Shown: piece after piece, positions 11,212-20,347 of the stretch | Position numbering within the stretch: position 1 is the first letter of the stretch | Layout of the letters: every line of letters begins with the position of its first letter | Assembly: GCF_008932115.1 (NCBI RefSeq) | Contig: NZ_CP044543.1 | Location: forward strand, 5,090,501-5,154,500 | From: Bradyrhizobium betae | GTDB taxonomy: Bacteria; Pseudomonadota; Alphaproteobacteria; Rhizobiales; Xanthobacteraceae | Length of the DNA stretch: 64,000 bases | Direction of reading: 5' to 3' | Made by a program: the position numbers and the translations under genes | Notes under the pieces: model-generated | The model's input: the letters and a program-made list of their open reading frames with translations, nothing else | Told to the model about the DNA's origin: nothing | The model's database searches: none

Positions 11212-11472
11212 TCACCCGTATTTCAGCTTCATGAACAGGATCCCGCCGGCGAGCAGAATGGTGATGGCGTTGGCGGCGACCAGCGGCGCGTCGCCGCTGA
11301 GCAGGCCGTAGATCAGCCACAGCGTCAGGCCCAGCACCATGATCAGGAACATGCCGAGCGAGATGTCGCGCGCCGAGCGGGTCTTCCACACCTTGATGGC
11401 CTGCGGCGCGTAGGCGATGGTGGTGCAGGTGGCTGCGGCAAAGCCGATCAGCTTGATCGCGAATGGGTCCAT
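11212..11472 (-). CDS. SemiSWEET-type sugar transporter (PQ-loop/MtN3 family)
   Basis: An 86-residue protein with three membrane helices: IKLIGFAAATCTTIAYAPQAI, then SLGMFLIMVLGLTLWLIYGLL and a last helix NAITILLAGGILFMKLKYG. The YAPQ motif after the first helix is the PQ-loop signature of SemiSWEETs, which work as dimers and move sugars down a gradient. ATG 11472 begins MDPFAIKL. It lies 37 bases downstream of glgA on the same strand, so it is probably the last gene of the glgC-glgA operon, where it could export or import sugar linked to glycogen turnover. That role is inferred. Confidence 0.85.
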   Translation of the reverse strand: MDPFAIKLIGFAAATCTTIAYAPQAIKVWKTRSARDISLGMFLIMVLGLTLWLIYGLLSGDAPLVAANAITILLAGGILFMKLKYG

Positions 11473-11509
11473 GCCCGCTCTATAGCATGGATTCGACGGC
11501 GCCTCCGCC

Positions 11510-12967
11510 TCAGGCGCGCCGCGCCACGAGATCGCGATAGAGCGCAGCATAGTCGCCGGCGCGGTTGCGCCAGGAGACGTCGGTCGCAAGGCCGCTCAAT
11601 TGCAGCCGGCGCCAGATCCCCTTGTCGTGGAACGCGGTGTTGGTCTTGCGCAGCGCGCCGGCGAGGGCATCCGCGTTGACGGGTGCGAACTTGAAGCCGG
11701 TGGCATCCCGGTCCGACGCGTCAGCCTCGCCGATATCTAGGATGGTGTCTTCGAGACCGCCGACGCGGGAGACGATCGGCACGGCGCCATAGCGTAGCGC
11801 GCAGAGCTGGGTCAGGCCGCACGGCTCGAAACGCGACGGTACGACCAGCGCGTCCGAGCCGGCCTGTATCAGATGCGCCAGGATCTCGTCATAGCCGATC
11901 ACGACTCCGATCCGCCCTGGGTTGGCACGGGCGGCGGCCTGATAGCGATCCTGCAGATCGCGGTCGCCGCTGCCGAGCAGGGCGAGCTGCATGCCTTCTG
12001 CCAGGATGGTGGGAATGGTCTCGAGCAGAAGGTCCAGACCCTTCTGCCAGGACAGGCGGCTGATGACGCCGAGCAGCGGCGCCTCGTCCGAGGAATCGAG
12101 ATTGAATTGCTGCTGAAGCACGGCCTTGTTCGCGGCCCTGAACGTCAGGTCGTGCGCGCCGAAGCGGTAGGCGATGTGCGGATCGGTCTGGGGATTCCAC
12201 ACCTCGGTGTCGATGCCGTTGAGGATGCCACTCAGCACACCGGCGCGCTCGCGCAGCAGGCCGCCGAGCCCCATGCCGCCTTCGTCGCTCTGGATCTCCC
12301 GTGCGTAGGTTGGCGACACCGTGGTGATGCGATCGGCAAATTGCAGGCCGGCCTTGAGAAAGCTGATGCCGCCGAAATATTCGAGGCCGTGGACATCGAA
12401 CGTGGCGTCCCGGGGCAGGCCGATCGCGCTTGCCAGATCGCGGTCGAACTTGCCCTGATAGGCCATGTTGTGAATGGTCATCACGGTGCCGGGCCGCGGG
12501 CGACCGTCATAGTGCAGATAGGCCGGTGCGAGCCCGGCCTGCCAGTCGTGGGCGTGCACGACATCGGGCACGAACGCCGGCACGAGGCCGTGGCCGATAT
12601 CGGCCGCGATCCGCGACAGCGCGGCGAAGCGCAGGCCGTTGTCGGGCCAGTCGACGCCCTCCGTGGTGACGTAGGGGTTGCCCGGCCGCGCGTAGAGATG
12701 CGGCACATCGAGCACGAACAGATCGAGCCCGTCATGCGAGCCGGCGAGCAGGCGTCCAGGTCCGTCGAAATAATCCGGCCAGCGCTGGATTTCATCGGCC
12801 CCCGCGAGCAGCCGCATCACGTCGGGATAGCCAGGCATCAGCGTGCGCATTTCGACGCCGTGCGCCTTCAGCGCAAGCGGCAGCGCGCCGGCGACATCCG
12901 CGAGGCCGCCGGTCTTGACGATCGGATAGACTTCGGAGGCGACCGCGAGGACGCGAACAGGCGTCAT
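11510..12967 (-). CDS. glgA: glycogen synthase (ADP-glucose type, GT5)
   Basis: A 485-residue protein that transfers glucose from ADP-glucose to the growing alpha-1,4-glucan. The N-terminal motif [13 protein letters not shown] (Lys18) is the ADP-glucose-binding signature of GlgA. Further family motifs are [56 protein letters not shown] and [18 protein letters not shown] with the catalytic Glu of the GT-B C-terminal domain. ATG 12967 overlaps the glgC stop by four bases (ATGA), so translation is coupled to glgC. Length is normal for the family. Confidence 0.96.
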   Translation of the reverse strand: MTPVRVLAVASEVYPIVKTGGLADVAGALPLALKAHGVEMRTLMPGYPDVMRLLAGADEIQRWPDYFDGPGRLLAGSHDGLDLFVLDVPHLYARPGNPYVTTEGVDWPDNGLRFAALSRIAADIGHGLVPAFVPDVVHAHDWQAGLAPAYLHYDGRPRPGTVMTIHNMAYQGKFDRDLASAIGLPRDATFDVHGLEYFGGISFLKAGLQFADRITTVSPTYAREIQSDEGGMGLGGLLRERAGVLSGILNGIDTEVWNPQTDPHIAYRFGAHDLTFRAANKAVLQQQFNLDSSDEAPLLGVISRLSWQKGLDLLLETIPTILAEGMQLALLGSGDRDLQDRYQAAARANPGRIGVVIGYDEILAHLIQAGSDALVVPSRFEPCGLTQLCALRYGAVPIVSRVGGLEDTILDIGEADASDRDATGFKFAPVNADALAGALRKTNTAFHDKGIWRRLQLSGLATDVSWRNRAGDYAALYRDLVARRA

Positions 12968-14226
12968 GTATTGAGCCTGTCGATCATCGGCTGGGTGATG
13001 AGCGAAATACCCTGCTCGGTGGTGCGGAAGCGCTTGGCGTCGAATTCAGGATCCTCGCCGACGACGAGCCCCTCGGGAATCTCGACGCCGCGGTCGATCA
13101 CGACGTTCTTCAGCCGCGCACCGCGGCCGACATTGACGTAGGGCATGAGCACCGCGTTCTCGACATTTCCGTAGGAGTTGATGCGCACGCCGGTGAACAG
13201 CAGCGAGCGGCGCAGCGACGCGCCGGAAATGATGCAGCCGCCGGAGACCAGCGAGCTCACGGCGTGGCCGCGACGGCTCTCCTCGTCATGGACGAATTTG
13301 GCTGGCGGCGTGATCTCCGAATAGGACCAGATCGGCCAGGCGCGGTCGAACAGGTCGAGTTCCGGAACGACGTCGGTGAGGTCGATATTGGCGGCCCAGT
13401 AGGCGTCGACCGTTCCGACGTCGCGCCAGTAGGAGCGCGCTTCGGTCCCGGTCCGCACGCAGGAGGTGGAGAACTGGTGCGCGATGGCGCGGCCGTTCTT
13501 GACGACGTAGGGAATGATGTCCCTGCCGAAATCGTGGTTCGAGTTCGGATCCCCGGCGTCGCGCTTGAGCTGGTCGAACAGGAATTTCGAGTCGAATACG
13601 TAGATGCCCATGCTGGCGAGCGAGACGTCCGGCTTGCCCGGCATCGGCGGCGGGTCGGCGGGCTTCTCCAGGAACTGCTGGATCCAGCCGTTCTCGTCGA
13701 TATGCATGATGCCGAAACCCGAGGATTCCGCGCGCGGCATTTCGAGGCAGCCGACCGTGACGTCGGCGCCGCTGTCGACATGCTGCCGCAGCATCACTTC
13801 GTAGTCCATCTTGTAGATGTGGTCGCCGGCGAGCACCACGATGAAGCGGCAGGCGTGCGCCTCGATGATATCGATGTTCTGGTAGATGGCGTCAGCCGTG
13901 CCGACATACCACATGTTCTCCGACACGCGCTGGCTCGCCGGCAGGATGTCGAAGCTCTCGTTGCGCTCGGGACGGAAGAAGTTCCAGCCCATCTGAAGGT
14001 GGCGGATCAGGCTGTGCGCCTTGTACTGCGTCGCGACCGCGATACGGCGGATGCCTGAGTTCACTGCGTTCGACAGCGCGAAATCGATGATGCGGGACTT
14101 GCCGCCGAAATAGACCGCGGGCTTGGCGCGCCGATCGGTCAGTTCCAGCAGCCGGCTGCCGCGCCCGCCTGCCAGGACGAATGCCAGCGCCTGGCGGGCA
14201 AGCGGCTCATTTCCGGCGGCACTCAT
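12964..14226 (-). CDS. glgC: glucose-1-phosphate adenylyltransferase (ADP-glucose pyrophosphorylase)
   Basis: A 420-residue enzyme making ADP-glucose from ATP and glucose-1-phosphate, the committed step of glycogen synthesis. Motifs: [13 protein letters not shown] near the N terminus (nucleotide binding), [54 protein letters not shown], the sugar-phosphate region [21 protein letters not shown] and the left-handed beta-helix C terminus. ATG 14226 follows GGGAGGA. An in-frame ATG at 14256 would add ten residues without a ribosome site. First gene of the glgC-glgA-SemiSWEET unit. Confidence 0.96.
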   Translation of the reverse strand: MSAAGNEPLARQALAFVLAGGRGSRLLELTDRRAKPAVYFGGKSRIIDFALSNAVNSGIRRIAVATQYKAHSLIRHLQMGWNFFRPERNESFDILPASQRVSENMWYVGTADAIYQNIDIIEAHACRFIVVLAGDHIYKMDYEVMLRQHVDSGADVTVGCLEMPRAESSGFGIMHIDENGWIQQFLEKPADPPPMPGKPDVSLASMGIYVFDSKFLFDQLKRDAGDPNSNHDFGRDIIPYVVKNGRAIAHQFSTSCVRTGTEARSYWRDVGTVDAYWAANIDLTDVVPELDLFDRAWPIWSYSEITPPAKFVHDEESRRGHAVSSLVSGGCIISGASLRRSLLFTGVRINSYGNVENAVLMPYVNVGRGARLKNVVIDRGVEIPEGLVVGEDPEFDAKRFRTTEQGISLITQPMIDRLNT

Positions 14227-14599
14227 GTCATCCTCCCACACTCTGGCGCAAACCAAGGCCTTCGCGAGGCGCCCTTCGGCCGCGCACCATTGGAACCGAT
14301 AGTAACGGTACGAAGAGTAAATCGGGAAGGTGCTTGTTGGTTGCGAACGCGCGGGAAGCTTAATGCTTTGCCGTGGTCCTGCGGCCTCCGGCTTTGTCGT
14401 GCCGGTGTCATATCCGGGCGGCGCGAAAGCCGAGGCCTGACCACAATTGAGGCATGTTTGAGCACGGCAGACGTGGCTCTCTTGTGCGCCGCACGCAACC
14501 GGAGGCTTTGACTTTCGGAGACTTTGATTTGGCGCAAGGATGGCTGATCATGGTCTTGCGATCCTTTTCCAAGCGAAACGTGAGATAGGGAGCAAGACG
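14227..14599. other. intergenic region between divergent glgC and the Gly/Tyr-rich gene
   Basis: No convincing coding sequence on either strand. The stretch must hold the promoters of both flanking transcription units. I see no recognisable operator or repeat in it. Confidence 0.5.
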
Positions 14600-15067
14600 A
14601 TGAGGTTCTGGAAAACGGCAATTGCCTGTTCGCTGGCGGGTGCGGTGATGGCCGGCCAAATCGAGCAGGCGGCGGCGGCCCCGCTGCCGACCAACGTCGC
14701 GACCATGAAGGCCGCCGTCGGTGACGATGTCACGCAGGTGCATTGGCGCGGCGGAGGCTTGGGATGGGGCATCGGCGGGTTCGCCGCCGGCGCGATCATC
14801 GGCGGTGCCATCGCCAGCGGCGCGCCTTACGGCTATTACGGCGGCGGCCCGTATTACGGCGGTTATGGATATCCGGGACCAGGCTACGGCTACGGCTATG
14901 GTTATGGTTATGCGCCGGCCTATTACGGCTATGGCTACGGACCGTACTACGCGCCGCGTCCCCGATACTACGGCTACAGGGTCTACCGTCCGTATTACGG
15001 CCCTCGTTACGGCTACTACCGGCCATACCGGGTCTACCACCGTCACTATCACCGCGGATATTGGTAG
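14600..15067 (+). CDS. exported glycine/tyrosine-rich protein, 155 residues
   Basis: ATG 14600 gives a signal peptide (MRFWKTAIACSLAGAVMAG, then QAAAA). A short conserved-looking segment VGDDVTQVHWRGGG follows, then a glycine-rich hydrophobic stretch GWGIGGFAAGAIIGGAIA. The rest is built almost only from Gly, Tyr, Pro and Arg (repeats such as YGYGYGYGY and PYY). This is a known class of rhizobial envelope proteins of unknown function. The Tyr-rich tail may be an adhesive or matrix-forming region. It is flanked upstream by GGGA. The composition makes any homology search unreliable. Confidence 0.75.
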   Translation: MRFWKTAIACSLAGAVMAGQIEQAAAAPLPTNVATMKAAVGDDVTQVHWRGGGLGWGIGGFAAGAIIGGAIASGAPYGYYGGGPYYGGYGYPGPGYGYGYGYGYAPAYYGYGYGPYYAPRPRYYGYRVYRPYYGPRYGYYRPYRVYHRHYHRGYW

Positions 15068-15077
15068 TCGCGCGCGG

Positions 15078-15176
15078 TCAGAGCGAGAGCCACACGATCA
15101 GGCTCATGCAGGCGAGGTGCAAGAGCACGATCGCGGCGAGATGCAACGGGCCGGCCTTGAGGCGAGGCCTGGGCAT
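15078..15176 (-). CDS. very small membrane protein, 32 residues
   Basis: The minus strand ATG 15176 to TGA 15078 encodes MPRPRLKAGPLHLAAIVLL, then a second hydrophobic part LACMSLIVWLSL. GGCGGGGAGCGGCGGG stands just before the ATG. A positive N terminus followed by one hydrophobic helix predicts an inner-membrane micro-protein. Function unknown. It is similar in size and style to the 28-residue products at 4247 and 18192. Confidence 0.5.
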   Translation of the reverse strand: MPRPRLKAGPLHLAAIVLLHLACMSLIVWLSL

Positions 15177-15292
15177 CCCGCCGCTCCCCGCCTAGATTCG
15201 TTTCCGTTCCGATGAATCGGAACGGAGCTCCAGATGGTTGTTTTGACGCGTTTTCCTCACGCGAACCGGTCTCCACTTCGCTCGAAAACGCC

Positions 15293-16274
15293 CTAATTCG
15301 AGCCCGCAGCCGCGGCGGTGAAGCTGCGGTCGACGGCCTTGCTGACGTCGAGCGTCTTCGGCAGGATGCCGTAACGCGTCGCGCGGTCGGACGCTTCCTG
15401 CACTTCCTTCACGACCTTCTCGTCGATCACGATCGGGCTGGTGCGCTGTGCGGTGTAGGCCGACAGCAGCACGTCCTCCGGCAGCTTGGTCAGCTCGGCC
15501 GTGCTCCTGGCTTATTCACTGATGTGATCGAGCGACCACAGCCGTGCCTTGTTCAGCCTCTGCAACAAATCTTGCACCGCCGCGCGCTTGGTGGCGATGG
15601 CGTTGTCGGTCGCGACGATGAAGGTGATGGTCGGCGTCAGGCCTTCGCCGTCCGCGATCACGCGGGCCCTGTCCTTCAGCGTCGCGAACGAGATGTAGGG
15701 CTCCCACACCGCCCAGGCGTCGATCGAGCCGGCCACCAGCGCGACCTTGGCATCGACCGGGCCGAGCGGCGCGAAGGGTCGCGTCTTCCAGCCTGATCTG
15801 CGCCTTCTCCAGCGTCGCGTCGATCAGGAACTGGCCCCAGCCGCCGCGCGTGCCGGCGAGACGCTTGCCCTTGAGATCGGCGGCCGACTTGATCGGCGAA
15901 TCCTGGCGCACGAGAATCGCCTGCGTCTTCGCGTCCGACTTGGTGCCGCCGATCGCCTTGATCGGCGCGCCGGCCGCATAGACCGAGAGGAAGGAGAGAT
16001 CGCCGGTATAGCCGACGTCGAGCGCACCGGCGTTGAGCGCTTCGAGGATCGGCGCTGCGGCTGGGAATTCCGACCATTCGATCCTGTAGGGCAGGTCCTT
16101 CGCGTAGCCGGAGATTTCGAGCAGCGAACGGTTGCCGCCCTTCTGGTCACCGACGCGCAGCACGATCGCGTCGGCGGCGAAGGAAGCGGCCGCGGTCGAC
16201 AGCGTGATCGCGGCGGCGAGCAGCGATGCGGCGAGCCGGCGGGCGATGGGATGGTCGTGGGAGTTGATGCTCAT
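15293..16274 (-). pseudogene. ABC transporter substrate-binding protein (SsuA/TauA/NrtA-like), broken
   Basis: The frame from ATG 16274 (MSINSHDHPIARR, signal peptide ending ASFAAD) encodes a binding protein typical of aliphatic sulfonate, taurine or nitrate ABC systems: VGDQKGGNRSLLE, FPAAAPILEALNAGALDVGYTGD, then KSAADLKGKRLAGTRGGWGQ. One extra base near 15776-15778 shifts the frame after residues EDATL; the next frame continues APLGPVDAKVALVAGSIDAWAVWEPY. A TAA (complement of 15512-15514) then interrupts HISE/ARSTAELTKLPEDV, after which the same frame runs to a normal end at 15293. The length of 982 bases fits a full-size gene plus one base. Two lesions argue for a real pseudogene and not a single sequencing error. 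Confidence 0.85.
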
Positions 16275-16435
16275 GTGATCTGTCTTGTTGCCGGCTTGTA
16301 ACTTTGGCTCACGACGCGTGAGCGAACGATGCAGTGGGACGATCAAGTCTATGATCGCGAGCTTTGCAGTCAATGAAATGCCCGACCTTATTGCGCGCGC
16401 GATCGGCAAGGACGTTTCAGCAATTCCGCAACTGA

Positions 16436-16531
16436 CGGCCGCACACGGCCTTCGTCGATCCGACCACGCCGGCGGACGCGGCGCCGCGCGAGAGCATCGA
16501 GATCCGCACCCTGGTCTTTCACAAAGAGTAA
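16436..16531 (+). pseudogene. possible 3' remnant of a lost gene
   Basis: Just after an in-frame TGA (16433-16435) a 31-codon stretch reads RPHTAFVDPTTPADAAPRES, then IEIRTLVFHKE and a TAA stop. The texture (HTAF-DPTTP-PRESIE-R) looks like the C-terminal end of a real enzyme; it recalls CmcJ/NvfI-like oxygenases, but I am not sure. There is no start codon or upstream coding, so it is probably the last piece of a deleted gene next to the broken binding-protein gene. Confidence 0.3.
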
Positions 16532-16634
16532 CAATGTGTGATGGCACTGCCGGGCGTTGCCCGGCAGTGTTCCCGGAACCAAGGGGAACAAGGCGACGTT
16601 TGCAGCGCGGGGCAGGGCAACCGGGAGCGGTGCC

Positions 16635-16949
16635 GTGCGAGCGCAGACGACCTTATTGCTTTGTGCTTCGATTTCTTCTCTGGCCCTGATCTCCGTTGCG
16701 CATGCCGAGAGCGGGCTTGCCTCCTATTACGGATACGGAAAAGCGGGCAAGGGCGGCGAGCTGACTTGTGCCCATCGGACGCGCCCCTTTGGCAGCGTGC
16801 TCCGGGTATCGTATGGCAGCCGATCCATTCAATGCCGCGTCAACGATCGCGGTCCCTTCATTCGAGGTCGCATCGTCGATCTGTCCGTGCCGGCCGCCCG
16901 CGCGCTCGGCATGATGAGTGCCGGCGTGGTGCGGGTCTCGGTGGAATAG
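16635..16949 (+). CDS. short RlpA-like exported protein (double-psi beta-barrel)
   Basis: GTG 16635, preceded by GGGAGCGG, begins a 104-residue protein with a signal peptide ending VAHAE and then a minimal DPBB domain: SGLASYYGYGKAGKGGELTC, RTRPFGS, RVSYG, CRVNDRGPFIRGRIVDLS and AARALGMM. It repeats the core of the lipoprotein at 3368 (both have RVNDRGPF-RGR-VD-S--A--ALGMM). It lacks both a lipobox and a SPOR domain. Likely periplasmic and acting on peptidoglycan, as known for RlpA; this is inference from the domain. Confidence 0.8.
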   Translation: MRAQTTLLLCASISSLALISVAHAESGLASYYGYGKAGKGGELTCAHRTRPFGSVLRVSYGSRSIQCRVNDRGPFIRGRIVDLSVPAARALGMMSAGVVRVSVE

Positions 16950-16997
16950 AACTGCCGGCGCGCTATAGTGCCGCCCAAAGCATGGGTGAGGGGCGCT

Positions 16998-18167
16998 ATG
17001 GCCAGGATTCGGGTGGGACTCGTCGGCTGCGGTTTCGTGTCGGAGCTGCACATGTATGCGTTCCGGCGCGTCTATGGTGTGGACGTCGAAGTCGCGGCGG
17101 TCGCCGCGCGCGGCGACAAGGTCGTCGAATTCGCAAGAAACCATGGCGTTCCGCGGGTCTATCGCAGCTTCACTGATCTGATCGCGGACCGCGAGCTCGA
17201 TGTCATCGACATCTGCACGCCACCCAACCTCCACGCCGAGATGATCGTCGCGGCCATGCAGGCCGGCAAGCATGTGATCTGCGAGAAGCCCTTTGCCGGC
17301 TATTTCGGCCGCGAGGGCGACCAGCAGCCGATCGGCAAGCATGTGCCGAAGGCGCTGATGTACGAGCGTGTGCTCGAAGAGATGGACGCCACGCGCGCCG
17401 CGATCGAGCGCACCGGACGCCTCTTCATGTATGCCGAGGACTGGATCTACGCACCCGCGGTGACCAAGACCGCGGAGATCATCAAGGCGACGAAAGACAA
17501 GATCCTGTTCATGAAGGGCGAGGAGAGCCATTCCGGTTCGCACGCGGCACACGCCGCGCAATGGGCGATGACCGGCGGCGGCTCGCTGATCCGCATGGGC
17601 TGCCATCCGCTCTCGGCGGTGCTCTATCTCAAGCAAGTCGAGGCGAAGGCGCGCGGCGAGACCATCCGCGTTGCCAGCGTTACCGGGGATGTCGGAAACG
17701 TCACCGCCTGCCTGAAGCCTGACGAGCGCAGCTACATCAAGGCCAATCCGCTCGACGTCGAGGATTGGGGCACGCTCACCGCGACTTTCTCGGACGGCAC
17801 CAAGGCGACCGTGTTTTCCGGCGACATGATCATGGGCGGCGTCCGCAATCTGATCGAGACCTATACGAGCGGCGGCTCGCTGTTCGCCAACATCACCCCG
17901 AACAATCATCTGATGAGCTACCAGACCAGCGAGGAGAATCTCGCCAGCGTCTACATCACCGAGAAGGTCGACCGCAAAACCGGCTGGCAATATGTCTGCC
18001 TCGAGGAGGAATGGACGCGCGGCTATTTGCAGGAAATCCAGGATTTCATGGAATGCGCCGCGACCGGACGGCAGCCGCTGTCCGACCTCGCGCTGGCCTA
18101 TGAGACGATCAAGGTGAACTACGCCGGCTATTGGGCGGCAGAGGAGGGACGACGGGTGGTGCTGTAG
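16998..18167 (+). CDS. Gfo/Idh/MocA-family oxidoreductase
   Basis: A 389-residue NAD(P)-dependent dehydrogenase. ATG 16998 is followed by ARIRVGLVGCGFVSELHMYAF (Rossmann GxGxxx), then DVIDICTPPNLHAEM and AGKHVICEKPFAGYFG, which contains the family motif EKP with the catalytic Lys. The C-terminal alpha/beta domain carries GGGSLIRMGCHPLS, whose His is in the usual catalytic place. The second domain is somewhat longer than average. The substrate, usually a polyol or sugar derivative, cannot be named. It is preceded by GTGAGGGGCG. Confidence 0.87.
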   Translation: MARIRVGLVGCGFVSELHMYAFRRVYGVDVEVAAVAARGDKVVEFARNHGVPRVYRSFTDLIADRELDVIDICTPPNLHAEMIVAAMQAGKHVICEKPFAGYFGREGDQQPIGKHVPKALMYERVLEEMDATRAAIERTGRLFMYAEDWIYAPAVTKTAEIIKATKDKILFMKGEESHSGSHAAHAAQWAMTGGGSLIRMGCHPLSAVLYLKQVEAKARGETIRVASVTGDVGNVTACLKPDERSYIKANPLDVEDWGTLTATFSDGTKATVFSGDMIMGGVRNLIETYTSGGSLFANITPNNHLMSYQTSEENLASVYITEKVDRKTGWQYVCLEEEWTRGYLQEIQDFMECAATGRQPLSDLALAYETIKVNYAGYWAAEEGRRVVL

Positions 18168-18191
18168 CGGCCTTCTCGTCGCGGGCGTTGC

Positions 18192-18278
18192 CTACCACGC
18201 TCCGGCGACGATCATCAGGGCAATCGTCATGCACGAGAGACAGGCAATCGATGCGGTATAGAATTCGGGCGTGTTCAA
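18192..18278 (-). CDS. very small membrane protein, 28 residues
   Basis: The minus strand TTG 18278 to TAG 18192 encodes 28 residues starting NTPEFYTASIACLSC after the initiator and ending in a hydrophobic helix TIALMIVAGAW. AGGAG lies six bases before the TTG. A single helix with two Cys suggests an inner-membrane micro-protein. The start is not certain because TTG is a rare start codon. It lies convergent to the Gfo/Idh gene. Confidence 0.45.
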   Translation of the reverse strand: MNTPEFYTASIACLSCMTIALMIVAGAW

Positions 18279-18333
18279 TGTCGTCTCCTGAAAAGTCTTC
18301 GTCCTGAAATAATGCTGCAGCGACAGGCGCCAC

Positions 18334-18522
18334 TCATTTCCCTGAACGCTTCGAATCTGCTTCGTCGCCGGCATTGGTATCGCCGGCGCCATCCGGATCG
18401 GAGCCATCGTCAGCCGGCTGGAAAATCTCAGGATGCTTGCCCGTCAGCAGAAGCTGCTTGCGCATCTCAGCGAGGCGGGCGCGGCAAAATTCCTTGTAGA
18501 GCAATTCGAGTATGGCGGGCAT
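18334..18522 (-). CDS. small hypothetical protein, 62 residues
   Basis: ATG 18522, with GGGGGTG four bases upstream, encodes MPAILELLYKEFCRARLAEM, then RKQLLLTGKHPEIFQPADDG and an acidic, Asp/Gly-rich tail. It is a helical, amphipathic N terminus with a disordered C terminus. I do not recognise a family. Confidence 0.5.
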   Translation of the reverse strand: MPAILELLYKEFCRARLAEMRKQLLLTGKHPEIFQPADDGSDPDGAGDTNAGDEADSKRSGK

Positions 18523-18882
18523 TGTCACCCCCATCGCTGGGATTCATTTTCTCAAAATGTCTGATTCCACTGGCGTGGCTCGCAATGTGAGCCGTTTTGC
18601 CTGTCATGCCGACCCAAATGGGATTGGCTGATCTGCTTCTACGCCGGAAAATGAAGCCGAACTCATTATCCAGATCACACAATCTAGAAGGCTTTTGTTT
18701 CAAAACGACTTCGTCCCACAACCTGCGCGCGCTCCCTCGTGGTCGAAAATCCAACCACAGCGTGAAAAAGATTACCGGAGGATGCAAGCACATCCGGCTG
18801 CAACGCGCTTGGCACCGTCGGCGCAGCGCGGCGACTTACCCTCCAGGGGAGGGTAAGCAGACCGCCGTGACGCGTTCGGTCA
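18523..18882. other. gene-poor stretch of lower GC
   Basis: About 360 bases with lower GC than the surroundings, noticeably AT-richer between 18540 and 18780. Open frames on both strands have mixed composition and no ribosome sites, and I see no gene. The only clear structure is a 10-bp inverted repeat at 18835-18857 close to the stop of the next gene. Confidence 0.4.
18835..18857 (-). terminator. hairpin downstream of the ABC binding-protein gene
   Basis: Arms CTTACCCTCC (18835-18844) and GGAGGGTAAG (18848-18857) pair perfectly with a three-base loop, 25 bases past the stop of the minus-strand gene at 18883. No T run is present, so it is only a candidate terminator or 3' end stabiliser. Confidence 0.5.
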
Positions 18883-20193
18883 TCACGCCCCGTAAGTCGA
18901 TCCCTTCGGCAGCGGAAACACCGGGTCCTGGGTGCGGATGTTGGTCGGCCACACCACCGAGATGTGCTCGCCGGCGTTCTGCATCACCACCGGGGTCGAG
19001 CGTTCGTTCTGGCCTGACATCGGCGTGCCCGGTGGGAAAAACTTGACGCCATAGCCCTGGATGGTGCCGCCGGCGGGAATGTCGACGTCGAGTGCGGCCT
19101 TGCGAATGGCCTCGGGCTCGAAGCTGCCGTACTTCTCCCTGGCGACCGGCAGCACGTTGTTGAGCAGCACCCAGGTCTGGTTGAACCCCATCGAGCAGTG
19201 CGGCGGCACGTCGGTCGCGCCGGTCTTGGCCTGGTAGCGAGAGACCATGGTCTTGGTGAGGTCGCCGATACCCGGCGCGAGCTTGGCGGGATCGAGCAGC
19301 TGCGCCGGCACCGGATCGATGTTGCAGAAATTGTCGATGTCGGGGCCGAAGGTGGCGCGCAGCTTGTCGAGCTGGCTGTAGCCGGCGCCGGCGCCGAACA
19401 GCATCTTGAAGCGCAATCCGCTCTCTCGCGCCTGGCGCAGGAACAGGGTGATGTCGGGGTTGTAGCCGGCATGCGAGATCACATCGACCTTGGCCCGCTT
19501 GAGCTTGGTCACGAGTACCGAGAGGTCGGGCGCGGAAGCCGAATAACCCTCGCGCATCACCACCTGGATGCCGGCCTGTTTGGAATAGGCCTCGTCGGCG
19601 GCGGCGACGCCGACGCCATAGGGGCCGTCCTCGTGGATCAGCGCGACCTTGACCTCGCCGGGCTCCATGCCGAGTTTTGTCTTTGCGTGCTCGGCGATGA
19701 AGCCGGCAAAGGCCTGGCCATATTGGTCGGAATGGATCTGCGCGCGAAACACGTATTGCAGGTTCTTGTCCTTGAACACGGCGGTCGAGACCGCGGTCGT
19801 GATCCAGAGGATCTTCTTCTGCTGCTCGACTTTCGCCGCCATCGGCACCGCATGCGCGCTGGAATAGACGCCGTTGATGATGTCGATCTTTTCCTGGCTG
19901 ATCAGCCGTTCGGCCTCGTTGATGGCGACGTCGGCCTTGCTCTGGGAGTCCGCGGCGACAGGGACAATTTTGGTCTTGCCGCCGATGCCGCCCTTCTCGT
20001 TGACGAGGTCGATGGCGATCTGCGCGCCGACCGAGGAGGCGACCGAGCCGCCGGCGGCGAAGGGGCCGGTGAGGTCGTAGATCAGGCCGATGCGTAATGT
20101 CTCGGCTTGCGCCTGGGCCCGTGTCCAATCGAGGCTGAGTGCGGCGGCGGCAGCCGCCGAACTCTTCAGCAGCTGCCTGCGTGAAGTCGGCAT
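18883..20193 (-). CDS. ABC transporter substrate-binding protein (branched-chain amino acid type)
   Basis: A 436-residue periplasmic protein of the LivJ/LivK-like family. ATG 20193 follows GGGAGGA. The N terminus SRRQLLKSSAAAAAALSL carries a twin-arginine signal, so export as a folded protein by Tat is likely. The mature part begins ETLRIGLIYDLTGPFAAGG, with KGGIGGKTKIV, then VNEAERLISQEKID-like and FRAQIHSDQYGQAFAGF segments usual in type 1 binding proteins. It has no adjacent permease; the liv operon starting at 27612 is separated by uvrA2 and another binding-protein gene. Ligand unknown; members bind amino acids, amides or aromatic acids. Confidence 0.87.
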   Translation of the reverse strand: MPTSRRQLLKSSAAAAAALSLDWTRAQAQAETLRIGLIYDLTGPFAAGGSVASSVGAQIAIDLVNEKGGIGGKTKIVPVAADSQSKADVAINEAERLISQEKIDIINGVYSSAHAVPMAAKVEQQKKILWITTAVSTAVFKDKNLQYVFRAQIHSDQYGQAFAGFIAEHAKTKLGMEPGEVKVALIHEDGPYGVGVAAADEAYSKQAGIQVVMREGYSASAPDLSVLVTKLKRAKVDVISHAGYNPDITLFLRQARESGLRFKMLFGAGAGYSQLDKLRATFGPDIDNFCNIDPVPAQLLDPAKLAPGIGDLTKTMVSRYQAKTGATDVPPHCSMGFNQTWVLLNNVLPVAREKYGSFEPEAIRKAALDVDIPAGGTIQGYGVKFFPPGTPMSGQNERSTPVVMQNAGEHISVVWPTNIRTQDPVFPLPKGSTYGA

Positions 20194-20347
20194 CCTATCC
20201 TCCCTCAAAGCCGTCTGTTGATCGTGCCGGTTATTTTTTTGCGAAGTATGGGGAGCGGGCCGGCGGAAAGTCAACATCGCTAAAGTCTGGCTCTGTCCTC
20301 CCGGTACAGAACGCAATTGCGAGATGGAGTTATGAAGCAGCGCGCGG

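Noticed and set aside
11873..13141. Long plus-strand frame opposite glgA
   Set aside because: Shadow of glgA; no ribosome site or recognisable motif.
18597..19046. 149-codon plus-strand frame running into the binding-protein gene
   Set aside because: It crosses into the antisense of a well supported gene and has no ribosome site; the AT-richer start lacks coding bias.
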